Positions 9,256 to 16,014 of a stretch of 64,000 bases of DNA are shown here, piece by piece. Numbering within the stretch: the first letter of the stretch is position 1; every line of letters begins with the position of its first letter. Source of the DNA: Myxococcus xanthus (GTDB lineage Bacteria; Myxococcota; Myxococcia; Myxococcales; Myxococcaceae); NCBI RefSeq assembly GCF_900106535.1, contig NZ_FNOH01000003.1, positions 558,001-622,000 of the forward strand. Direction: 5' to 3'. The notes below the pieces were generated by a model. That model was not told where the DNA came from. It saw only the letters and a program-made list of their open reading frames with translations, and ran no database searches. The position numbers were made by a program, and so were the translations under genes.

Positions 9256-10014
9256 TTACAACCCCTCGTCCTTGCAGAGGTCGTTCTGCAGCTCCGTCAG
9301 CGCCTTCCGCGCCCGCATGGGCTGGCAGGTGTTGGCCAGGAAGTAGGACGAGGCGCCCACCGTCGCACTCTTGAGTCTCGCGCCGAGCGCCGACCAGCAC
9401 CACTCGAACGCCACCTTCCTCGCATCACCCGCGCGGGCATCCGTCGCGGGCAGGTCCAGTGCGGCCAGCACTGCCTCCGCGAGCGCCTCGTCCTTGCAGG
9501 CGCCAGCCTCCTTCCCGCCCCGCACCGCCGAGGCGAAGAGCGGCATCGCGACGTAGGCGAAGTGGCCCCTCTTCACGAGCCGCGCGGCCTGGAGCGTCGT
9601 CTCAGCGCTCGCGTCCACCGTCAGCTCCCGGTACGTGTCGATGCAGCCACTCCGCTCGAGTTCGAGGCAACGCTCCAGGTCCTTCAATCCTCGCGCATCG
9701 CGCGCCGAGGAGAAGCCGGGTGCCTTGGCGAGGAAGGCATACCGCTGCCCCAGAGCGCGCGCCTTCCGGGCGGTGGCGAACGGGTCCTTGTCGTCCGCAG
9801 CCGTGGCCGATTCGACTTCGGCCGTCGCCGCTTCCGTCACGAGCGCACGCCATGTGTCGGAGCGCGTGGCGGGAGGAACCTCCTCCGCGCGCTCCAGCAG
9901 CTCCGCCCAGGACTTCTGCACGGCCAGCGCCCGGAGGTCTTCGAGCGTCGCGGCCGGGCGAGCCAGCACCGGCGCCGCCAGGAGGTACGCCAGCACCATG
10001 GGCAGTCGACGCAT
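9256..10014 (-). CDS. small exported hypothetical protein (third gene of operon)
   Basis: 252 residues with an N-terminal signal (MRRLPMVLAYLLAAPVLARP). The mature part is helical and carries seven scattered cysteines (for example RCLELERSGC, GACKDE, EWCW, NTCQP, DLC), which would suit disulfides outside the cytoplasm. I recognise no family. The ATG shares one base with the stop of the preceding gene (TGATG), so the three genes from 11260 to 9256 are one operon. It ends 62 bp from the convergent peptidase-propeller gene. Confidence 0.65.
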   Translation of the reverse strand: MRRLPMVLAYLLAAPVLARPAATLEDLRALAVQKSWAELLERAEEVPPATRSDTWRALVTEAATAEVESATAADDKDPFATARKARALGQRYAFLAKAPGFSSARDARGLKDLERCLELERSGCIDTYRELTVDASAETTLQAARLVKRGHFAYVAMPLFASAVRGGKEAGACKDEALAEAVLAALDLPATDARAGDARKVAFEWCWSALGARLKSATVGASSYFLANTCQPMRARKALTELQNDLCKDEGL

Positions 10015-10781
10015 CACTTGAGCCTCGCGTCCAGGAACGCGGGCCCCTCGGCCGCGCCCCCTTGAGTGGTGGTGAAGATGAGCGCGTCGGCACCCCGCTC
10101 GAACGCGAGCGCAGGCCCGAAGCGACAGGTGAGGACCGTGACATCCTTCACGGCGACACAGCGAGCCCGGGCCCGCGTCGCGAGCGGCGCACACGCCGCC
10201 CAGACGTCCAGCTCCGCCATCACCGCATCGTCGAAGGTCTTCCAGTCGAACGTGAAGGTCGGTGACGTGCCACACGCCTTGCGCAGCGCCGCCATGGCCT
10301 CGGCGGCGCGCGCGGTGTACTTCTTCTCCAGGTGGGGCCAGGCCTTCTTCTCGAAGGCCGCGATCCGCCCGGACTCCCGTTGCAGCAGGTGCGCGGCAAG
10401 CACTTCGGAGGCAGACGCCTTGCCCGTCGCCTCCTGGCTGAACTTGACGCGGAAGGATGGCTTCCCGGGAACGAAGGCCTCGTAATCGCCAGCGCGCTGG
10501 GACAACAGCACCCAGTCCGCGCCGCGATGACGGACGACGTAATCAACACCCCGCCCCGTGTCCCTGGCTTTGCCGCGCACCGAGAGGCCATCCTGCGCGG
10601 AGTCGGTGCCCTGAAGCCGCAGCACCACCTCCGACGCCTCCCGGGGCGCCAGCGTCACGACCTCGATGGACTGCCCGTCGGTGCCCCGATAGACCTTGAG
10701 GGCCAACGACTCCAGTGACTCCGCCGCCACGGCCCCCTGGGCCCACAGCAGCAGGAGCACCATCGCCATCCTCCGCGCCAT
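10014..10781 (-). CDS. exported hypothetical protein, diverged paralogue of the gene upstream
   Basis: 255 residues with signal peptide MARRMAMVLLLLWAQGAVAA. The C-terminal half contains LRKACGTSPTFTFDW, then WAACAPL, then VTVLTCRFG. The same landmarks, in the same order and spacing, occur in the neighbouring 10784-11260 protein (NEKCGTKLTVKTDF, GSYCEAA, VTGVSCLFG), so the two appear to be old tandem duplicates; this one has an extra N-terminal beta-rich part. The fold is unknown. It lies 2 bp after the upstream gene and overlaps the downstream one by 1 bp. Confidence 0.65.
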   Translation of the reverse strand: MARRMAMVLLLLWAQGAVAAESLESLALKVYRGTDGQSIEVVTLAPREASEVVLRLQGTDSAQDGLSVRGKARDTGRGVDYVVRHRGADWVLLSQRAGDYEAFVPGKPSFRVKFSQEATGKASASEVLAAHLLQRESGRIAAFEKKAWPHLEKKYTARAAEAMAALRKACGTSPTFTFDWKTFDDAVMAELDVWAACAPLATRARARCVAVKDVTVLTCRFGPALAFERGADALIFTTTQGGAAEGPAFLDARLK

Positions 10782-10783
10782 GC

Positions 10784-11260
10784 TCAGTTCAGCGCCTTCT
10801 CGAGGGTCGCCTTGGAGTTGTCCTCGATGTTCGTGTGGTCCACGCTCATGCGGTACGTCAGCGTGCCCTTGTCGAGCGAGAGATTCCGCAGCGTCGCGTC
10901 GTTGGTGCCGTCCTTCTTCTCGGGCGGCTTGACGCCACCGAACAGGCACGACACGCCGGTCACCTTCTTCGCGATCGCCTTCTTGTAGGCCGGGCGCTCG
11001 CACATGCTGGTGATCCCATTGATGGCCGCCTCACAGTAGGAGCCATAGCTCGAGTTCGCCCAGGCCTCCGGCTTGAAGTTCTGGAAGTCGGTCTTGACGG
11101 TGAGCTTGGTGCCACACTTCTCGTTCGCGGCAGCCAAAGCCTCGGAGATCTTCTCCTCGAACGACGCCTTCGCCTCCTCCTGCGCGGGCTTGAGATCCTC
11201 CTCGGCGAAGGCAGACGTCGACAGCAGGGCCACGGTAGCGAACACGAGCTTCGAATTCAT
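10784..11260 (-). CDS. small secreted protein, first gene of a three-gene operon
   Basis: 158 residues. The signal peptide MNSKLVFATVALLSTSAFA has a clear AFA cleavage site, followed by a charged helical stretch (EEDLKPAQEEAKASFEEKI) and a four-cysteine domain with CGTKLTVKTDF and VTGVSCLFGG. The ATG has a GGAG ribosome site 9 bp upstream. Function unknown. The protein is probably periplasmic or secreted with disulfide bonds. The 105 bp upstream, which is unusually A/T-rich for this window, should hold the operon promoter. Confidence 0.7.
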   Translation of the reverse strand: MNSKLVFATVALLSTSAFAEEDLKPAQEEAKASFEEKISEALAAANEKCGTKLTVKTDFQNFKPEAWANSSYGSYCEAAINGITSMCERPAYKKAIAKKVTGVSCLFGGVKPPEKKDGTNDATLRNLSLDKGTLTYRMSVDHTNIEDNSKATLEKALN

Positions 11261-11365
11261 GCGATGTTTCTCCAGGAAAGAACGGCCATCGCGAGTTTCA
11301 AACTGCCCTGGTTTTTACGCAAGGGTATCAACGGAATAGAAGCCCTTTAGCGGGGGACGGCGGCG

Positions 11366-11938
11366 CTACGGCGTCCGCTTCAGGCCATAGAGACCGTGCT
11401 CGCGCGCATAGGCAATGGCGCGCGCGGGCACCAGGTCCGACGGAGCCTCGCCGCGCGCGAGCAGGTCGCGAATCAGCGTCGACGACACCTCCGCCAGCGG
11501 CGGCCCCAATGTGTTCGGCGCCGGGTACCCCGCGCGGTTGAGCACCATCACCCGCGACAGCTCCTCGATGCGGTGGAAGTCCTTCCAATGCGGAAGGTCG
11601 CGCAGGATGTCGCTGCCGATGATGATCGACCAGCGGATGTCCGGATGCCGCGCCACCAGCAGGGTCAGCGTGTCCACCGTGCGGCCGGAGAGTCCCGGCT
11701 CCTGCTCGATCCGGCTTGTCTTCAGCCAGCCCGATGTCTCCGCGCACAGCGCATCACACATGGCGACGCGATGCTCGAAGGGCTCCATCTGCTTGCCGAA
11801 CGGGTGCTGCCAGGACGGCATCAGCCACACCTCGTCCACGTCCTGGGTAGCATGGACGTACGTGGCGGCCATGAGGTGCCCCACATGGGGCGGGTTGAAC
11901 GAGCCTCCGAGGAGCGCGACCTGCACGGCGGGCCTCAC
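11366..11938 (-). CDS. nadD: nicotinate-nucleotide adenylyltransferase NadD
   Basis: 190 residues. It transfers AMP from ATP to nicotinate mononucleotide to make deamido-NAD in NAD synthesis. The nucleotidyltransferase signature GGSFNPPHVGH opens the protein (HxGH near residue 18), and SSTLIRD near 155 is the conserved C-terminal ISSTxIR element. Length is normal for the family. The start is GTG, one base after the TGA of the phosphoesterase-like gene, so it is the last gene of a four-gene minus-strand run that begins with the cyclase. Confidence 0.93.
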   Translation of the reverse strand: MRPAVQVALLGGSFNPPHVGHLMAATYVHATQDVDEVWLMPSWQHPFGKQMEPFEHRVAMCDALCAETSGWLKTSRIEQEPGLSGRTVDTLTLLVARHPDIRWSIIIGSDILRDLPHWKDFHRIEELSRVMVLNRAGYPAPNTLGPPLAEVSSTLIRDLLARGEAPSDLVPARAIAYAREHGLYGLKRTP

Positions 11939-11939
11939 G

Positions 11940-12611
11940 TCACTTGAGGGACAACTTCGGGGACTTCTTCTCCAGGACGATGACCTGGGGCTCCACTATC
12001 GAGTGCCCATCCAGGCGGAACGCGGAGAAGCGCAGGTTCCGGTCCACCTTCTCCAGGAGCGCGCACGTCTGTTCGGCGGCGCCCACCAGTCGCCCCGGCG
12101 TCAGGAAGTAGCGCGGGCCAATCTGAACCACCTTGGGCTCCGGCTCCTTGCCGTGGACGAAGAGCAGCGCGTTGAGCAGGTCATCCCGCGTCAAATCGTT
12201 CTTGTCGTGCACCACGCAGCACAGCGTGTCCCCCATCAGGTCCATGACCTTGTTGTTGATGGAGGGGTCTCTGTACTGGAGCGATTCGCGCTCGGGCACG
12301 CGGATGAAGCGCTCCATGACGAGCCGGCGGTCGTCCTCCGACGCCACGTCCGCCGGAGCCTCCGCGCGTGACGGCGTGCGAGGCAGCGCGTCCTGGCTGC
12401 CCAGCCAGTTCGTCACGTCCGCCAGGAAGTCCGCGTCCGAGTACTCACGCCCGCCCCGGCTCTTCTGCCGCCGCCACAGCACCCATTCATCCAGGTCCGT
12501 GTAGCGCGCGCCCACGAAGAGAAAACGCCGCGCCCCCTTGGAGCGCAGCAGCTCGTAGGCCGCGTCGAAGGCTTCGAGGTCCCCATGGCTGTCGGAGAAG
12601 ACGCCGATCAC
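11940..12611 (-). CDS. metallophosphoesterase-like protein with degenerate metal site
   Basis: 223 residues. The N-terminus, IGVFSDSHGDLEAFDAAYELL, is the first metal motif (DxH) of YfcE/MJ0936-type calcineurin-like phosphoesterases. The second motif, normally GD, reads LFVGARYTDLD. The GNHD and GHTH motifs are missing; near the expected last position the text is GPRYFLTPGRL. About 90 residues in the middle have no phosphoesterase look. It may be an inactive or re-purposed member. GTG start 3 bp after the NamZ stop; followed by nadD after 1 bp. Confidence 0.6.
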   Translation of the reverse strand: MIGVFSDSHGDLEAFDAAYELLRSKGARRFLFVGARYTDLDEWVLWRRQKSRGGREYSDADFLADVTNWLGSQDALPRTPSRAEAPADVASEDDRRLVMERFIRVPERESLQYRDPSINNKVMDLMGDTLCCVVHDKNDLTRDDLLNALLFVHGKEPEPKVVQIGPRYFLTPGRLVGAAEQTCALLEKVDRNLRFSAFRLDGHSIVEPQVIVLEKKSPKLSLK

Positions 12612-12614
12612 GCC

Positions 12615-13835
12615 TCAAGCGTATAGCAGGTAGGACGTCCTGTGACGTGCGAACGTTTCCGTCTGAGCGGAGAACCCCTCCAGCAACCGCTCCAGCGGCC
12701 ACCCCGCTTCGATGCCTCGGCGCACCTGGTCCGTCCCGCAGAGCAGGTCGAAGGCCGGCACGTCCTCGACGAACTCGTAGGCATCCGCGCGCCAATCGAA
12801 CGAGCCCGGGCCAATGTCATGCAGCGTCTGGAAGATGGCGACGCCGGTGCGCAGGGGCTGGAAGGCCTCCCGGTCCGTCACGTGGATGAAGGCGCCGTTG
12901 CAGGACTGCCCCGTGTACTTGTCGAACGTCGGCGTGAAGCCCACGGCCCGGAAGGCGACCCCGGGCAGCTCCTCCTTCGCCAGCCGCGCCAGCAACTGGT
13001 CCGTGTCCACCCACGGCGCCCCGAACTGCTCGAAGGGGCGGCAGGTGCCACGGCCCTCCGAGACGTTGGTGCCCTCGCCCAGACACATGCCCGGGTACAC
13101 CAGCGCGGTGTCGGCGGTGGGCATGTTGGGCGACGGCGAGATGAAGGGCAGCCCCGTCTCCGACCAGAACTGGCCGCGGCGCCAGCCTTCGCACGGCACC
13201 ACCGTCAGCTCGCAGCCGAAGCCCTCCTGGACGTTGAAGAGGCGGGCCAATTCCCCCGCCGTCATGCCGTGGCGGTTGGGCAGCGCGTACAGGCCCACGA
13301 AGGAGCGGAAGCCCTCCCCCACCAGGTTGCCTTCCATCGCCACGCCGTTGAGCGGGTTCGGCCGGTCCAGCACGTAGAAGGGCACACGGGCCTTCGCCGC
13401 GGCCTTCATGGCCAGCGCCATGGTGTAGACGTAGGTGTAGTAGCGGCTGCCCACGTCCTGGATGTCGAAGACGAGCGCGTCCAGCCCCTGGAGTGACTCC
13501 TGCCGGGGCGACAGCGATTCGAAGGTGGAGCCGTAGAGGCTGTACACCGGCACGCCGGTGCGGCGGTCCTTCGCCTCGTCCACGGCGACCATGTACTGCG
13601 CCTCACCCCGGATGCCGTGCTCCGGACCGAAGAGCGCAGCCAGCGTGACGCCGTCCGCGCCCGACAGCAGGTCCGCCAGGTGGCGGAAGCGAGCATCCAC
13701 GCTGGTGGGATTCACGATGGCGCCCACGCGCTTGCCCTTCAACGCGGAGAAGCCCTGCTCCACCCACACGTCCAGTCCCGTCTTCACCTTCGTCACGGCG
13801 TTCCCTTCCTCAGCCAGCCTCGAGGGCCGGCACAT
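12615..13835 (-). CDS. DUF1343 / NamZ-type exo-beta-N-acetylmuramidase
   Basis: 406 residues. DUF1343 proteins include NamZ of Bacillus subtilis, an exo-lytic N-acetylmuramidase (GH171) acting in peptidoglycan recovery. Characteristic stretches are ALFGPEHGIRGEAQ, VFDIQDVGSRYYTY, LDRPNPL and SPNMPTADTALVYPG. No convincing signal peptide is present, which would fit cytoplasmic wall recycling. The ATG at 13835 has AAGGAG 5 bp upstream and overlaps the cyclase stop by one base. A GTG at 13796 also has a strong site (AGGAAGGG) and would remove a non-conserved N-terminal extension; the choice is open. Confidence 0.85.
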   Translation of the reverse strand: MCRPSRLAEEGNAVTKVKTGLDVWVEQGFSALKGKRVGAIVNPTSVDARFRHLADLLSGADGVTLAALFGPEHGIRGEAQYMVAVDEAKDRRTGVPVYSLYGSTFESLSPRQESLQGLDALVFDIQDVGSRYYTYVYTMALAMKAAAKARVPFYVLDRPNPLNGVAMEGNLVGEGFRSFVGLYALPNRHGMTAGELARLFNVQEGFGCELTVVPCEGWRRGQFWSETGLPFISPSPNMPTADTALVYPGMCLGEGTNVSEGRGTCRPFEQFGAPWVDTDQLLARLAKEELPGVAFRAVGFTPTFDKYTGQSCNGAFIHVTDREAFQPLRTGVAIFQTLHDIGPGSFDWRADAYEFVEDVPAFDLLCGTDQVRRGIEAGWPLERLLEGFSAQTETFARHRTSYLLYA

Positions 13836-15151
13836 CAACGCTCCTTGAAGCCCTTGAGCGCGCTTTCCGCGGCCACCTTCGAGTCGCACTTGGAAATGCC
13901 GAACAGGCCCGTCCGCACCCCGTCATCGGGCCCACCGTCGGACTTCAGGTCCTCCAGGGCGCTCACCGCCCGCTTCAACTGGAGCCGGCCTACCGTGGAC
14001 GCGGCATCCGAGCGCACGTCGCATCGCGCATGCGACAGCATCTCGATGAGGCGGTCCTCCGCGGCGCGGCTGCCGGCCTTCACGGCCGTGGCGTAGACCT
14101 TCAGCGCGTCATCGGGCTTGCCCGTCGCTTCCGTCAGACGGCCCAGCAGGAAGTTGCGCCGCCCGGAGTCCTCCTCCTTCATGATGAGGGTCCGGACGTC
14201 CTTGGCCAGCGCGGTCCGCTCCTCCTCCGGCGCCCGCTCCACCGCCTTGATGGCGCGCACCGTCTCGTCGCCACTGAACGCCAGCATCGCGACGCCCGCG
14301 AGCACGACGGCCGCGCCCACGCCCACCAGCGCGCGGTGCTTCTGGACCTGCGGCGGAAGCGTCGCCATGCCGCGCGAAAAGAGCGAACCGCCCACCGTGC
14401 GCGCCTGCCGCCCGAGCTCCGCGGCCTGCTGGCCCAGCACCGTGGCACCCGCGGCCGCGCGTTGGCTGATGACCGCGGCGCCCGCAGCGGCCCGCTGCCC
14501 CAGCACGGACAGGTCCACCTGCGCCCCCGGTGACGAAGCCTCCGACACGCGGGACAGGGCCAGGTTCCCGAAGGGCGGCATCGATTCGGAGCCCGGCGTC
14601 TCGGCGATGGCGCTGGGCGCGGGAGCCTCCACGCGGTACGGCGCCCGGGGCACGTGGAAGACGCGAATCTTCCCCGGGATGCCCTTCAGCTCGTAGGCGC
14701 CCACTTCCTTGGAAGGCACCTCGGCCTTGTTCATCGCCAGGTAGACGGCCTCGGTGAAGTACACCTCGCCCGCCTCGGCGATGCCCTCCACCCGGGCGGC
14801 GATGTTGACGGGCTCGCCGAAGATGTCGTTCCCGTCCAGCCGCACCTCGCCTACGTTGATGGCCACGCGGACGTGAATCTGCTCCGACACCTCCACCGTC
14901 CGGTTGTGGTGCCACAGCCGATCCTGGATGGCGATGCCGCTGAGCACCGCCTGGGTGGGCGATTCGAAGGTGACGAGGTACGCGTCACCGATGGACTTGA
15001 CGATGCGCCCGCCAAACGCCTTGAACAGCGGCGCCAGCAGGGCCTCGTGGACCTGGAGCAGGCGCTGGTTCTCCTCCAGCGTCTGCCGGCTGGTCCGCTC
15101 GGTGAAGCCCTTGATGTCGGTGAAGACGATGGCGAGGTTGGCGGTCTTCAA
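13835..15151 (-). CDS. class III adenylate/guanylate cyclase with C-terminal membrane anchor
   Basis: 438 residues. The catalytic domain is at the N-terminus: IVFTDIKGFT carries the first metal aspartate, KSIGDAYLVTF the second, and GEPVNIAARVE the Asn/Arg transition-state region, so it looks active. After a low-complexity segment with repeated QRAAAGA units comes one membrane helix (about 300-320) and a TPR- or HEAT-like tail of about 110 residues. The order is unusual, since most cyclases place sensor parts first. I use the TTG that gives MKTANLAIVFTD; a TTG at 15205 adds 18 residues. Translationally coupled to NamZ. Confidence 0.85.
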   Translation of the reverse strand: MKTANLAIVFTDIKGFTERTSRQTLEENQRLLQVHEALLAPLFKAFGGRIVKSIGDAYLVTFESPTQAVLSGIAIQDRLWHHNRTVEVSEQIHVRVAINVGEVRLDGNDIFGEPVNIAARVEGIAEAGEVYFTEAVYLAMNKAEVPSKEVGAYELKGIPGKIRVFHVPRAPYRVEAPAPSAIAETPGSESMPPFGNLALSRVSEASSPGAQVDLSVLGQRAAAGAAVISQRAAAGATVLGQQAAELGRQARTVGGSLFSRGMATLPPQVQKHRALVGVGAAVVLAGVAMLAFSGDETVRAIKAVERAPEEERTALAKDVRTLIMKEEDSGRRNFLLGRLTEATGKPDDALKVYATAVKAGSRAAEDRLIEMLSHARCDVRSDAASTVGRLQLKRAVSALEDLKSDGGPDDGVRTGLFGISKCDSKVAAESALKGFKER

Positions 15152-15219
15152 AGCCCGCGCAGTGTATGCGCCACCGTCGATGGTGCAATCGCAACTGCGT
15201 ACCAAATGACCGCTCGCTG

Positions 15220-15948
15220 TCAGCGACGTGATGGTTTGAGGTCACGCATTCGCCGCTTCGGAGGGGCTTCCAGCGCCGCGCGGACCCGCTCCGCGAGCTG
15301 GGGCCGCCCCGTGCGCGTGTAGAAGTCGGCGAGCCGCCGGAGGACCAGCGGACTGGCCGGCTGGAAGCCTCGCGCCGCCAGCAGCTCCTTCTCCGCGTCC
15401 AGCAGGCGCTCCTGCTTCTCCAGCACCTCCGCCAGCTGGAGGCGCACCTGCACCCACTCCGGCTTCAGCCGCGCCAGGTAACGCAGGTGCAACTCCGACT
15501 TGAGCAGGTCCCCCATGTCCAGCCAGAGCGTCCCGAGCCGGAAGCGGGCCTCCTCGTAGGAGGCGCGCAGTTGCACGGCCTGCTCGTACGCCTGGACGGC
15601 CTGCCGGCGGTCATCCCGCTCCTCCCACAACAAACCCCGCAGGTACCAGGCGCGGGGATTATTGGGAGCCTGCTGGAGCGCGGCGTTCAGGTGGGACTCC
15701 GCCTGCTCCAGCGCGCCTCCCGTCTTCAGCAGCAGCCGGGCCATCTCCAACCGGGGCAGCTCCCACGCGGGTTGAGCCCGGACCAGGGCCTCCAGCGCGG
15801 CCAGGGCGCCCACATCATTCCCATCCGCTTCCAGGGCCAGGGCCTCCGGGAGCGAAACCACCGTCCGTGACGAGGCCGGAGTCAGGGCAGAAGGCTCCGC
15901 TGCGTCAGTCGCGCCCGCCAGCAAAGCCACCAGGATGACCCACCTCAT
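15220..15948 (-). CDS. exported TPR-repeat protein
   Basis: 242 residues with signal MRWVILVALLAGATDAAEP. From about residue 35 it is built of tetratricopeptide-like helix pairs (for example AESHLNAALQQAPNNPRAWYL and AYEQAVQLRASYEEARFRL), so it is likely a periplasmic scaffold. The C-terminus is strongly basic (PPKRRMRDLKPSRR). It ends 68 bp before the cyclase gene on the same strand. It is divergent from mutS2 with only about 66 bp between starts. Specific partner unknown. Confidence 0.75.
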   Translation of the reverse strand: MRWVILVALLAGATDAAEPSALTPASSRTVVSLPEALALEADGNDVGALAALEALVRAQPAWELPRLEMARLLLKTGGALEQAESHLNAALQQAPNNPRAWYLRGLLWEERDDRRQAVQAYEQAVQLRASYEEARFRLGTLWLDMGDLLKSELHLRYLARLKPEWVQVRLQLAEVLEKQERLLDAEKELLAARGFQPASPLVLRRLADFYTRTGRPQLAERVRAALEAPPKRRMRDLKPSRR

Positions 15949-16014
15949 GTGCGGCTGATAGCAGAGCCGACCCGGGCGCCTCAATAGATCCTCTTGACGG
16001 CCGAACGGCCGCGC

